From Candidatus Defluviilinea proxima (GTDB lineage: Bacteria > Chloroflexota > Anaerolineae > Anaerolineales > Villigracilaceae): 64,000 nucleotides of DNA. The translations under genes and the position numbers were made by a program. The notes under the pieces are model-generated. The model saw nothing but the letters and a program-made list of their open reading frames with translations, did not search any database and was not told the origin of the DNA. Shown piece after piece: positions 31,819 to 40,433 of this stretch (the stretch's first letter is position 1; each line of letters starts with the position of its first letter). Location of the stretch: contig JADKIW010000001.1 of the NCBI GenBank assembly GCA_016721115.1, positions 821,501 through 885,500 of the forward strand, given 5' to 3'.

Positions 31819-32193
31819 ATGTTCGAACAATTAAAATCCCGCGCACGCGCGTTGAAGAACGAAGCCTTCGCAGTGTACCTTGCGGCGAAAGATCCGCGCA
31901 CACCCTGGTATGCAAAGGCTTTGATCTTTTTTGTGGTGGCACACACGTTCAGCCCCATTGACCTAATCCCCGATTTCATTCCCATCCTCGGTTATCTCGA
32001 TGATCTCATCATCACGCCAGGCGGATTATGGCTGGCTGTGAAGTTGGTCCCTGCTGAGGTGTTGGAAGAAGCCCGGGAAAAAGCGAAGCAGGCCAAAGGT
32101 CCAGAAAGAAGCGTAGGGTATATCGGAGTCGCTGTCATCATTCTGGCGTGGATCATTGTCCTGATCGGTGTCCTTCGTCTTATAAAATTCTAA
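31819..32193 (+). CDS. YkvA/DUF1232 family membrane protein
   Basis: 124 aa. The DUF1232 signature WYAKALIFFVVAHTFSPIDL ... PDFIPILGYLDD is intact (residues about 28-60), followed by a C-terminal membrane helix (IGVAVIILAWIIVLIGVLRL). Function unknown. ATG 31819 is preferred; the frame continues upstream through the REP pair. No Shine-Dalgarno is visible because the REP abuts the start. Confidence 0.85.
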   Translation: MFEQLKSRARALKNEAFAVYLAAKDPRTPWYAKALIFFVVAHTFSPIDLIPDFIPILGYLDDLIITPGGLWLAVKLVPAEVLEEAREKAKQAKGPERSVGYIGVAVIILAWIIVLIGVLRLIKF

Positions 32194-32228
32194 CCCTGAT
32201 GCATATAATAGAAGTAACGGAGGCTCAC

Positions 32229-32723
32229 ATGATTGGAAAACCTATGCAAGATGCAATGAACGAACAGATCAACAAGGAAATGTTCTCGTCGTACCTGTAC
32301 CTTTCGATGGCGGCGTACTTTGAGGACAAGAACCTGCCCGGCTTCGCGAATTGGATGCGCACCCAAGCGGACGAGGAACGCGAGCACGCGATGAAGTTCT
32401 ATGATTTCATCCTCGAGCGCGGCGGACGTATCCAACTGAAAGCTATTGACGCGCCGAAGACAGAATGGACCTCGAACCTAGAAGTGGTTGAAGAAATTGC
32501 CGCACACGAGGCCAAGGTGACCACATCCATTTATGCGCTGTATGAACTGGCGTTGAAGGAAAAGGATTACCCCGCGCAGGTGATGTTGCAGTGGTTCATC
32601 AGCGAACAGGTGGAAGAAGAGAAGAACGCGGCAGAGATCGTTGCCAGTCTGAAGATGATCGAAGCACGCGAAACCGCTGTGTTGCAACTCGACCATCGTT
32701 TGTCGAAACGCAAAGGCGAGTAG
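32229..32723 (+). CDS. ftnA: Ferritin (non-haem, FtnA-like)
   Basis: 164 aa four-helix bundle iron-storage protein. Ferroxidase-site residues visible: E17 in NKEMFSSYLYL, E50 and H53 in ADEEREHAM, plus E94-type residue in VEEIAAHEAKVT and Q in SEQVEEE. It would form a 24-mer that oxidises and stores Fe(II). Start: ATG 32229 with CGGAGG 5 nt upstream; TATAAT at 32204-32209 gives a short leader. A terminator follows, so it is monocistronic. Confidence 0.92.
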   Translation: MIGKPMQDAMNEQINKEMFSSYLYLSMAAYFEDKNLPGFANWMRTQADEEREHAMKFYDFILERGGRIQLKAIDAPKTEWTSNLEVVEEIAAHEAKVTTSIYALYELALKEKDYPAQVMLQWFISEQVEEEKNAAEIVASLKMIEARETAVLQLDHRLSKRKGE

Positions 32724-32732
32724 CTTACAATT

Positions 32733-32762
32733 GACCCTGAGGATTTCCTCAGGGTCTTTTTA
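32733..32762 (+). terminator. Rho-independent terminator of the ferritin gene
   Basis: Stem GACCCTGAGG (32733-32742) / CCTCAGGGTC (32747-32756), 4-nt loop, then five T. Confidence 0.9.
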
Positions 32763-32826
32763 TTCTGCCTGAACGAAACATGGCGCTTCGACTTCGCTAC
32801 GCTCCGCTCAGCGCGAGAGACAGTCT

Positions 32827-33882
32827 ATGAAAACATTTCTCATCTACGGTTCGTATGGATACACAGGTCAACTCATTGTGGAATTGGCAACGAAAGAGGG
32901 GATGCGCCCCATTCTTGCCGGGCGTGATGAAAAGAAATTACGCGCACAGGCGGAACAATACAACCTCGAATGTCGCGCGTTCTCACTTGATGAAACAGAC
33001 AAATTGGATTCTGCCTTGCTCGAAGTGGATGCGGTGCTTCATTGCGCCGGTCCGTTCGTGTTGACGTTCCGTCAGATGGCGGAGGCATGCATTCGCACGA
33101 AGCGTCACTATGTGGATATCAGTGGAGAGATTGAGGGCTTCGAGGCATTGGCAAAGATGAATGATGAAGCAAAGCAGGCAAACATCATGCTCATGCCCGG
33201 CGGCGGGTTTGATATTGTCCCATCTGATTGTCTCGCGGCATATATGCATCAACAATTACCCACAGCCACACACTTCCGTTTGTTCATTCGCGGTGTTGGT
33301 GGTGGAGTCTCGCGCGGCACGGCGCTATCGGGCATCGAGAACATGCATCGGCAAGGACGTATCCGCAAAGATGGGAAGATCGTGCAGGTACCACCCGCAT
33401 GGCAAGTCCTTGAACAGGATTTTGGACGCGGCCCCACAAAATGTGTTTCGATCGGATGGGGCGATGTCTCCACTGCATATCACAGCACCGGCGTGCCGAA
33501 CATCGAAACATATTTCGCAGTAAAGCCCAGTGCCATTTTTGTATTGCAATTAACACGCGTTATCGGACCTTTGCTCTATACCCGAATCGCACGCAACATT
33601 CTACAATGGGTCATCCGTTGGGCGAATCCGCACGGGCCTACGAAAAAGCAAAACGAAACAGGATTCAACCTGATGGTCGGAGAGATGCGTAACGCAGATC
33701 AAGTTGTGCGTGCAAAGTTGCGAGTCCCTGAAGGTTATCGCATCACTGCATTGACCACCATCGAGATCATGAAACGCATTTTGAATGGCAACTTCAAAAC
33801 AGGATTTCAAACTCCATCGCTCGCGTATGGCGCAGACTTTATCCTGCAATTCGATGGAGTGGAACGAGAAGATTTAACTTGA
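32827..33882 (+). CDS. Saccharopine dehydrogenase-like NAD(P)-binding protein
   Basis: 351 aa. N-terminal Rossmann segment FLIYGSYGYTGQLIVELA and AGRDEKKL, followed by VDAVLHCAGPFV, as in the trans-acting enoyl reductase/saccharopine dehydrogenase-like family (Sacchrp_dh_NADP). Mycobacterial relatives reduce lipid double bonds; the substrate here is unknown. No membrane segment stands out except a short hydrophobic stretch near 235-250. Overlaps the esterase gene downstream by 4 nt, so coupled. Confidence 0.82.
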   Translation: MKTFLIYGSYGYTGQLIVELATKEGMRPILAGRDEKKLRAQAEQYNLECRAFSLDETDKLDSALLEVDAVLHCAGPFVLTFRQMAEACIRTKRHYVDISGEIEGFEALAKMNDEAKQANIMLMPGGGFDIVPSDCLAAYMHQQLPTATHFRLFIRGVGGGVSRGTALSGIENMHRQGRIRKDGKIVQVPPAWQVLEQDFGRGPTKCVSIGWGDVSTAYHSTGVPNIETYFAVKPSAIFVLQLTRVIGPLLYTRIARNILQWVIRWANPHGPTKKQNETGFNLMVGEMRNADQVVRAKLRVPEGYRITALTTIEIMKRILNGNFKTGFQTPSLAYGADFILQFDGVEREDLT

Positions 33883-34988
33883 GACGAACAGATCGACCTA
33901 CACAATCAACCACCATATCGAACTCGCTCATCCAACGCGCATTCAAAGATGGCAACCCGGTTGTCGATATCGACCATGCTGTTTTCATTTGGGAGGGCGA
34001 CTCCGCGCCACATCTGATCGGGGACTTTAACCAATGGGATTCGGAGCCCAAACGATTCAAACGCGTCTCTCCTCGACTGATCCCTGATACAGCGAAATCG
34101 ATCTGGTCTTGCACCCTCAGCCTTCCGCGCGATGTGTATGTGGAATACACATTCCATGACCCCGTTTCACAGAAGAACTTCCTCGACCCTCTCAATAAAA
34201 AAAGTGTCAACAACGGCCTGGGCGGGCGCAACAATTATTTTTACATGCCCGAGACCATGCCATCTCCATTCGCCATGCGCCGCGCAGATATTCCCATCGG
34301 CGCGTTGACGAGTCATGTTGTGGATACAGGCATGCTCCGCGATGATTACGAGCGCACCATCTATTTGTATCGCCCGCCGGTCAAGGAGCCTGTCCCATTG
34401 TTAGTTGTCTACGACGGACAGGATTATCTTCAGCGCGGGAAACTTCCCACCATCGTGGCAAACCTGATCGCCGATAAACGCATCCGCCCGATCGCGATGG
34501 CATTCCTTCCCAGTGGCGGACGCTGGCGCAGTGTGGAATATGCCTGTTCCGATGCCACACTCCATTGGGTGGAACAGTTCGTTCTACCTGTAGCGAAAGA
34601 ACAACTCAACTTATTAGATATAAAACAATATCCCAGTTCCTACGGTGTGCTGGGAGCATCAGCCGGTGCATTGATGTCCCTATATACAGGCTTGCGCATG
34701 CCGGATATTTTCGGGAAAGTATTGAGCCAGTCGGGCGTCTCTTCAATGGATGGTCGCGACTTTGCAACTGTGGATCTCGTGCGCCACAAACACGCACATG
34801 AGCTTCAGATCTGGATGGATGCCGGCAAACTGGAATTTTTATTGGAAGATAATCGGCGCATGTCCGCTTTATTGAAAGAGAACGGATACAACGTCACATA
34901 CCGTGAGTTCTCTGGCGGTCACAACTACACCGCATGGCGTGATGATATCTGGCGCGGATTGGAAGTGATGTTCCCGTCGCAAGGTTAG
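33879..34988 (+). CDS. Esterase (Fes/PF00756-like) with N-terminal early-set domain
   Basis: 369 aa. Residues about 25-115 form an E-set/CBM48-like domain (VFIWEGDSAPHLIGDFNQWD ... YVEYTFHDP), as in enterochelin esterases. The C-terminal alpha/beta-hydrolase has nucleophile elbow GASAG (about residues 262-266) and the catalytic His in SGGHNYTAW. No signal peptide, so cytoplasmic. Substrate could be a siderophore or other ester; the ferritin gene nearby is suggestive only. Start: TTG 33879 overlapping the preceding TGA. Confidence 0.82.
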   Translation: MRRTDRPTQSTTISNSLIQRAFKDGNPVVDIDHAVFIWEGDSAPHLIGDFNQWDSEPKRFKRVSPRLIPDTAKSIWSCTLSLPRDVYVEYTFHDPVSQKNFLDPLNKKSVNNGLGGRNNYFYMPETMPSPFAMRRADIPIGALTSHVVDTGMLRDDYERTIYLYRPPVKEPVPLLVVYDGQDYLQRGKLPTIVANLIADKRIRPIAMAFLPSGGRWRSVEYACSDATLHWVEQFVLPVAKEQLNLLDIKQYPSSYGVLGASAGALMSLYTGLRMPDIFGKVLSQSGVSSMDGRDFATVDLVRHKHAHELQIWMDAGKLEFLLEDNRRMSALLKENGYNVTYREFSGGHNYTAWRDDIWRGLEVMFPSQG

Positions 34989-35037
34989 CCTATAAGCAGC
35001 TGGTACTTTTTTCAAAGCCAACGTACAATGCATGGAT

Positions 35038-35496
35038 ATGATCCTTGCCACACTTTGTTACGTCAAACACGAGGGGAAGACCTTGATGGTCCACCGCAAC
35101 AAGAAACCCAACGATATTCACGAAGGCAAATGGAATGGTTTGGGAGGAAAGTTCGAGGCGGGGGAAACGCCTGAGATGTGTGTCAGACGTGAGGTCCAGG
35201 AAGAGGCGGGGCTTTTCATCCACAAACCCCAGTATCATGGATTGCTTGTCTTCACGAATTTCAAAGGCAACGATTGGTACGTCTTTGTTTTTACGGCAAA
35301 GGATTTTGAGGGGGAACTGAGCGCATCTTCTCCTGAGGGGAGGCTAGAGTGGGTGGACGATGACAAGCTCACCAGTTTAAACCTATGGGAAAGTGACCAC
35401 ATCTTTTTGCCGTGGCTCGAGGAGGGAAAGATCTTTTCAGCCAGGTTTGCTTATGACGGGGATGTAATGGGCGAGTACGAGGTTGTTTTTCACTAA
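35038..35496 (+). CDS. MutT-like Nudix hydrolase (8-oxo-dGTP diphosphatase type)
   Basis: 152 aa. Perfect Nudix box GKFEAGETPEMCVRREVQEE followed by AGL (about residues 37-59). The lead-in GKWNGLGGKFE and WYVFVFTA match 2-hydroxy/8-oxo-dNTP diphosphatases of the MTH1/YjhB type. Likely sanitises oxidised nucleotides. TACAAT at 35024-35029 puts transcription start close to ATG 35038, so this start is preferred to ATG 35032. Confidence 0.88.
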   Translation: MILATLCYVKHEGKTLMVHRNKKPNDIHEGKWNGLGGKFEAGETPEMCVRREVQEEAGLFIHKPQYHGLLVFTNFKGNDWYVFVFTAKDFEGELSASSPEGRLEWVDDDKLTSLNLWESDHIFLPWLEEGKIFSARFAYDGDVMGEYEVVFH

Positions 35497-35502
35497 ACGG
35501 TT

Positions 35503-36333
35503 TTACGAAACTAAAATCGCCTCAGCTTCCACTGGGTTGAAGCCTTCAGGCCAGATGGTTTCAGCCGTATAGGTGGCTTTGCCGAGGTCGGCATCGGAAA
35601 GATTGGCTCCGCTCAAGTTAGCATTGCTTAAATTTGACGAATATAAAAAGGCTCCGCGCAAATCTGCATTGCTCAGGTCGGCATTGCTTAGGTTGGCGTT
35701 GTTGAGATCAGCCTTGGAGAGTTTCGTCTCACTGAGGTCTACCCGGATCAAGATGCATTTGTTCAAGTCTGCGCCGGTCATGATGCTTTTGCTCAGGTCG
35801 GCATCTTGCAGATTGCTTTTGTTGAGGTTGGCCCCAGTCAATATCACCTTGATGAGTCTGGCTTCACTCAAGTTCACTTCCACCAGACGGGCATCACTCA
35901 TATCAGAGCCGCCCAGGTTCGCCCTTTGAAGGTTGGCGCGGCTGAAATTGGTTCGGATAAGTTTTGCGCCTCTCAGGTTGGCATCGCGCAAGTTGGCGTC
36001 GCTTAGATTTGCCTGCCCCAATTTGGCGCCACCCAGGTTGGTGTCGCTTAAGTTGGCACCTTCGAGGCTGGCCCCGGTAAAATCTCCGCGCATCATATTA
36101 CTTTTACTGAGATTGATCTCTGTCAGGGTGGCTTCGCTCAAGTTGGCGTCGCTCAGATCTGATTCGATCAATTGCGCACTGGAAAGAACCGCTCTGGTTA
36201 GGTTGGCTCCACTTAGAACGACCCCTCGCAGGTTTAAACCACGCAAGTTCGCCCCGCTCAAGTCCGCATTTGCCAGCCATAGTGGGCCAGGACGATTGAT
36301 CAAATCATAGAGTTCATAGTGAGAAAATTTCAT
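35503..36333 (-). CDS. Pentapeptide-repeat protein
   Basis: 276 aa. From about residue 20 to 255 nearly continuous A(D/N)LxX repeats, for example ADLSGANLRGLNLRGVVLSG, predicting a right-handed quadrilateral beta-helix. No signal peptide or added enzyme domain. Pentapeptide proteins of this kind are often structural; a few mimic DNA and protect gyrase, but nothing here shows that. Convergent with the Nudix gene, 6 nt between stops. The 240-bp stretch upstream shows nothing recognised. Confidence 0.9.
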   Translation of the reverse strand: MKFSHYELYDLINRPGPLWLANADLSGANLRGLNLRGVVLSGANLTRAVLSSAQLIESDLSDANLSEATLTEINLSKSNMMRGDFTGASLEGANLSDTNLGGAKLGQANLSDANLRDANLRGAKLIRTNFSRANLQRANLGGSDMSDARLVEVNLSEARLIKVILTGANLNKSNLQDADLSKSIMTGADLNKCILIRVDLSETKLSKADLNNANLSNADLSNADLRGAFLYSSNLSNANLSGANLSDADLGKATYTAETIWPEGFNPVEAEAILVS

Positions 36334-36574
36334 TTTGCACCTCTAATGCCAGCATATGTTACCCAACGGGTTGATTATAGACTCTGTGCCAGCATGAGAC
36401 AAGTTCCAATTTAGGGCAAAACCCATCTGCGAAAATCGAATACCGGGCACAATTTCGATGTAACTCACATCATACACCTTACTAACTTGCAAGATTCGTT
36501 CTTTTGTTAAGTCCCTATAAAGTATGGCGGTTAACTCGGTGACTATAATCCGTGTTACTTGTAATGAGATTGTT

Positions 36575-37231
36575 ATGAATAGAAAACGCGAACCTTTCGA
36601 AATTCTCCGTGGGTTGGGCCTGATGTTCGTTTTGGGGGTGGCGGCATTAATGGCTGTGCGTTTGCAATTACTCTTCCCTCGTTCGGTCATTGTATGGTTG
36701 GGTGAAAGCCCTGACCCACAAAAAGCTCTAATCGCTTTCAGCGCAGTGTTCAGCAGTGGACTTTTGGCACTCCTGCGGCTTGGAATCGAAGTCCCGCCGT
36801 TCAAACCGATCGTGGCATCTGAAACAGTGCGGACTTTCATTACCGGTATCCCACTTGGAGTATTGGCTTTAATCTTCAGCATCTCACTCGGCGCGTTGGT
36901 GATCGTCTTCCCAGCCTGCCAACCACCAAACCTCGTAAATTTCAGCGTGCAGGGACGGGACCAAATCTACCGCCCAAACGATACACTCACAGCATCGCCT
37001 GATGAGTTTCTTGCCGTCACTGCCGCACCATTTGAGAAGGATGCCATCCTTTCTTGCAAATGGCAGTACATTGGAGAGACGTTCGAAACGATCGGCTCAA
37101 GCAGTGGCTGTGAAATCATTGTCAAGTTGTCAGGAGAGCCCGGGGTCGGCATGTTGACCCTACAAGCCTCCCAGGATTTCTGTAATCAGAGTTCTGTGTT
37201 TTCACTCAACGTGCAAGTTATAAAGCCATAA
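36575..37231 (+). CDS. Hypothetical membrane protein with extracytoplasmic tail
   Basis: 218 aa. Two to three membrane helices (LGLMFVLGVAALMAVRLQLL, LIAFSAVFSSGLLALLRLGI, and IPLGVLALIFSISLGALVIV), then about 110 beta-rich residues with four cysteines outside the membrane. Start: ATG 36575 (MNRKREPFEIL) gives the basic-then-hydrophobic arrangement; ATG 36524 is an alternative. It lies 11 nt before the lipoprotein gene, so an operon. Not recognised. Confidence 0.65.
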   Translation: MNRKREPFEILRGLGLMFVLGVAALMAVRLQLLFPRSVIVWLGESPDPQKALIAFSAVFSSGLLALLRLGIEVPPFKPIVASETVRTFITGIPLGVLALIFSISLGALVIVFPACQPPNLVNFSVQGRDQIYRPNDTLTASPDEFLAVTAAPFEKDAILSCKWQYIGETFETIGSSSGCEIIVKLSGEPGVGMLTLQASQDFCNQSSVFSLNVQVIKP

Positions 37232-37242
37232 AGGGGCATCGA

Positions 37243-38283
37243 ATGTCAAGCAAAATCGCTTTACTCCTTTTCGCCTCGTTGTTCCTCGTGGCCGCCTGTG
37301 GAAACGTAGCAACGCCCACGAACACAGTGTCCATCCTGCCCAAGGATTGCAAGATGCAGGTCAACCAGCAAATGCCATTCACCTTGGATGGCGTTATTTC
37401 ACCGAATGCGGTTGTCAGTTGGGAAGCAAGCGCAGGAAGTATTTCCTTTGCCCCTCCTGGACTGAATGCTTTCTTCACGGCTCCTTCTCAACCGGCAGTT
37501 GTCACTATTTCAGTGACCATTTCTTCAGGGACGCCCAGCGTACAGATCCCCATTACACATCAATGCATTGTGCTGGACGATAGCGCATCAACAGGGAACA
37601 ATACTGTACCAACAGATGTTTCCGTCATTCCTATTTCTGTAGTGACCACTCAACCGACCATCATCATTAGCGAAGTGATGGCAAACCCATGCGGCGGTAT
37701 CGAGTTCAAAAAGTGGAATGAATATGTTGAACTTTACAACTTCGGCGATCAACCCGTGGACGTGAGTGGCTGGTGGCTTACCGATACCGGCGGAACTGGC
37801 TCCCCCGATCAGATCGTATCGTGGGCCCAACGTAACCCTGCCAAGCCTCTGGCGGGCAGTCTCATTTTGAGTTCAACCATCATCCCTTCAAAAGGATATG
37901 CCTTGATCCTCTCGCCAAGCTATGCCGATGGCGAATTCCCTTACGCACAACCGTATGCGATCTCTGCCAACACTGTCATCCTGACAGCGGCAGAAAGTCG
38001 TTCACTTGGCGACGATGCATCCAGCATTGTCGGTGACGGAGATGGGCGCGACGTGCTTGTCCTTTACAAGGGTGGCCCCAGTGTCATCCAAGAGACTATC
38101 TCAACATATGGCACACCCAAAGCGGCGCAGTATGTCACAGATGTGAAAGATAACTATCTTGACAACCTGCCTCTCGACCTGCACGAATGTTCTTCCATCG
38201 AGCGCATTATTCCTACGGTAGCCGATAGCGAAGATAACTGGCGTGAGGTCCCGTATGGATCGCCAGGAGAGGCTCCATACTAA
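37243..38283 (+). CDS. Lipoprotein with lamin-tail (LTD) domain
   Basis: 346 aa. Signal peptide with lipobox LVAAC (Cys19). An Ig-like region (about 25-110, DGVISPNAVVSWEASAGSIS) is followed by a lamin-tail domain starting IIISEVMANPCGG ... NEYVELYNFGDQPVDVSGWW, which is typical of secreted bacterial LTD proteins. Probably surface-anchored; partner unknown. Same transcript as the membrane protein upstream and ends at a strong terminator. Confidence 0.85.
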   Translation: MSSKIALLLFASLFLVAACGNVATPTNTVSILPKDCKMQVNQQMPFTLDGVISPNAVVSWEASAGSISFAPPGLNAFFTAPSQPAVVTISVTISSGTPSVQIPITHQCIVLDDSASTGNNTVPTDVSVIPISVVTTQPTIIISEVMANPCGGIEFKKWNEYVELYNFGDQPVDVSGWWLTDTGGTGSPDQIVSWAQRNPAKPLAGSLILSSTIIPSKGYALILSPSYADGEFPYAQPYAISANTVILTAAESRSLGDDASSIVGDGDGRDVLVLYKGGPSVIQETISTYGTPKAAQYVTDVKDNYLDNLPLDLHECSSIERIIPTVADSEDNWREVPYGSPGEAPY

Positions 38284-38287
38284 ACAT

Positions 38288-38320
38288 ACGGCAGTCACCG
38301 TAAAAGTGACTGCCGTTTTT
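38288..38320 (+). terminator. Rho-independent terminator
   Basis: 11-bp perfect stem ACGGCAGTCAC (38288-38298) / GTGACTGCCGT (38306-38316) and six T. Confidence 0.92.
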
Positions 38321-38332
38321 TGTGAAGATGTA

Positions 38333-38338
38333 TATAAT
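38333..38338 (+). promoter_or_regulatory. TATAAT box, leaderless start of coaBC
   Basis: TATAAT ends 6 nt before ATG 38345. The terminator lies immediately upstream, so the -35 region overlaps its T-run. Confidence 0.6.
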
Positions 38339-38344
38339 GAACCT

Positions 38345-39556
38345 ATGACAGTACTTTCTGGTAAACATATCGTGTTAGGCGTAACAGGGTCCATTGCCGC
38401 ATACAAAGCTGTAGACCTGGCATCCAAACTCACGCAGGCTGGCGCACAAGTAGATGTGATCCTTACAAGCTCAGCACAAAATTTCGTCACGCCGCTCGCC
38501 TTTCAATCTGTTACGGGACGACGCGCATATACTGACAAAGACTTGTGGGGAAATGAAGCGCATGTTTTGCATGTAAGCCTCGCTCATCATGCCGACCTGC
38601 TTGTCATCGCCCCATGCACCGCCAACACGCTTGCCAAACTCGCGCACGGACAGGCGGATACGTTACTTACTGTGACAGCGTTGGCGTCCACGTCTCCGCT
38701 CTTCATCGCGCCCGCCATGGACGGTGGTATGTTCGATCACCCTGCGACTCAAGAAAACCTGGACACCCTCCGCAAACGTGATGCAACCATCATCGAACCT
38801 GCAGAGGGACATCTCGCGTCAGGGCTCACGGGAATCGGACGTCTGCCCGAAACATCTGAACTCATCGGACACATCCGCCTCATTCTTGGACGCCGAGGCC
38901 TGCTCGCCAATAAAAAAGTTTTAATCACCGCTGGAGGGACTCAAGAACCACTTGATCCCGTCCGCGTAATTACCAATCACTCTTCTGGTAAGCAGGGATA
39001 TGCTCTCGCTCAAGCCGCATTGGACGCTGGCGCAGAAGTTACATTGGTTACAACTCCCACGAAATTAACACCACCAGTTGGTACAATGGTCGTCCACGTG
39101 CAGACCGCAAAGCAAATGCTGGATGCTGTGTTGAAGGAATTTCCTGAAAGCGATGTGTTGATCATGGCCGCGGCAGTGGCCGATTTTCGTCCAAAAGATA
39201 TTGCGGAGAATAAGATCAAGAAAGAAAGTGGTATTCCGCAGATAGAGCTTGAAGCGACAGAAGATATTTTGAAAGCAGTGGCAGGCTTACGGTCCAAAAT
39301 GAAGCGAAAACAGGTTGTGGTTGGGTTCGCGGCAGAGTCCCAGAATCTTCTTGAAAACGCTTCAAATAAGTTACAATCCAAGAAACTGGATTTGATCGCC
39401 GCAAACGACATTTCCGCCGCCGATGCCGGATTCTCTGTCGAGACCAACCGCATCACACTTTTATTTGCCAATGGGCAAAAGGAATTATTATCCTTGATGA
39501 GCAAGACCGAAGCGGCCGAGATCATTGTGGAACGCGTTGCGGCGCTGTTGGAGTGA
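38345..39556 (+). CDS. coaBC: Bifunctional phosphopantothenoylcysteine decarboxylase/phosphopantothenate-cysteine ligase
   Basis: 403 aa. N-terminal flavoprotein CoaC domain (GKHIVLGVTGSIAAYKAVDL; catalytic His in NEAHVLHVSLAHHADLLVIAPC; substrate-clamp region PAMDGGMFDHPA) followed from about 185 by the CoaB ligase (VLITAGGTQEPLDPVRVITN; AAAVADFRP; VGFAAES). Two steps of coenzyme A synthesis. ATG 38345 (MTVLSGKHIV) is set by the TATAAT box just upstream; the open frame reaches back into the previous gene and terminator and those starts are rejected. The phosphoesterase gene follows after 1 nt. Confidence 0.95.
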   Translation: MTVLSGKHIVLGVTGSIAAYKAVDLASKLTQAGAQVDVILTSSAQNFVTPLAFQSVTGRRAYTDKDLWGNEAHVLHVSLAHHADLLVIAPCTANTLAKLAHGQADTLLTVTALASTSPLFIAPAMDGGMFDHPATQENLDTLRKRDATIIEPAEGHLASGLTGIGRLPETSELIGHIRLILGRRGLLANKKVLITAGGTQEPLDPVRVITNHSSGKQGYALAQAALDAGAEVTLVTTPTKLTPPVGTMVVHVQTAKQMLDAVLKEFPESDVLIMAAAVADFRPKDIAENKIKKESGIPQIELEATEDILKAVAGLRSKMKRKQVVVGFAAESQNLLENASNKLQSKKLDLIAANDISAADAGFSVETNRITLLFANGQKELLSLMSKTEAAEIIVERVAALLE

Positions 39557-39557
39557 T

Positions 39558-40289
39558 ATGCGCATTTTGGTAATATCTGATATTCATGCAAATTACACCG
39601 CGTTAGAGGCCGTGCTCAAAGATGCAGGCCCGGTGGATGAGACGTGGTGCTTGGGGGATATGGTTGGGTATGGGCCTGACCCAAACGCTGTGGTGGAGGA
39701 GATTCGGGATATCCCCAACCTTGTTTGTATTCTCGGCAATCATGATATGGCCGCCATCGGAAAAATTCCGCTGGATGTGTTCAATGGTGATGCACGCCGT
39801 TCGCTTGAATATCATGACAAGGTACTCACCGCCTCGAACATGGACTTTTTGAAATCATTACCTTCCAACTTGAAGGTACGTGGCGATGTGAGCATTGTGC
39901 ATGGAAGCCCGCGCGATTCGGTTTGGGAATATATCTTGAACACGCTTTCGGCGCGTTTGAACTTCGATCATTTCACAACGCCTTGGTGCTTTGTGGGACA
40001 CTCGCATTTGCAGTGCATGTTCCAATTGGACACGAACACAGACCGTGTGAGTCTTGCTCCGATCCGCTCGGGCGAACATTATATGTTGCGTCCTCGGGCG
40101 ATCTTGAACCCTGGCTCGGTGGGCCAGCCACGTGACCGCGATCCACGTGCCGCGTATGCCATTTACGACACAGAGGGAAATATCTGGGCACCGCGTCGCG
40201 CGGCATATAACATCCCCGAGGTACAACAACGCATCCGCGATGCAGGCCTGCCTGAGAAACACGCGATACGGCTTGCTGAGGGGTGGTAG
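39558..40289 (+). CDS. Metallophosphoesterase (YfcE/MJ0936-like)
   Basis: 243 aa. Calcineurin-like metal-binding motifs: ISDIHANYTALEAVL (D-x-H), GDMVGYGPDP (GD), LGNHDMA (GNHD), HGSPRD and GHSHL (H-x-H). Probable cytoplasmic phosphodiesterase of broad type; substrate unknown. Start: ATG 39558, 1 nt after the coaBC stop, so the genes form an operon. Confidence 0.9.
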   Translation: MRILVISDIHANYTALEAVLKDAGPVDETWCLGDMVGYGPDPNAVVEEIRDIPNLVCILGNHDMAAIGKIPLDVFNGDARRSLEYHDKVLTASNMDFLKSLPSNLKVRGDVSIVHGSPRDSVWEYILNTLSARLNFDHFTTPWCFVGHSHLQCMFQLDTNTDRVSLAPIRSGEHYMLRPRAILNPGSVGQPRDRDPRAAYAIYDTEGNIWAPRRAAYNIPEVQQRIRDAGLPEKHAIRLAEGW

Positions 40290-40306
40290 CCTCTACTTGC
40301 TTTCGA

Positions 40307-40351
40307 CACATCCCCATTTTCTGCTGAAATTCTTCAGAAAATGGGGATGTG
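40307..40351 (+). terminator. Long perfect hairpin after the phosphoesterase gene
   Basis: 17-bp perfect stem CACATCCCCATTTTCTG (40307-40323) / CAGAAAATGGGGATGTG (40335-40351). No clear T-run follows, so it may act as an mRNA 3' stabiliser or a palindromic repeat. Confidence 0.6.
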
Positions 40352-40433
40352 CTGTATATGGGGGTTAGGAACTTTCTTTTGGACGATTCGTCTATAAAGT
40401 GAAATCATCTTATATTCATGAAGGAGTAGAAAA

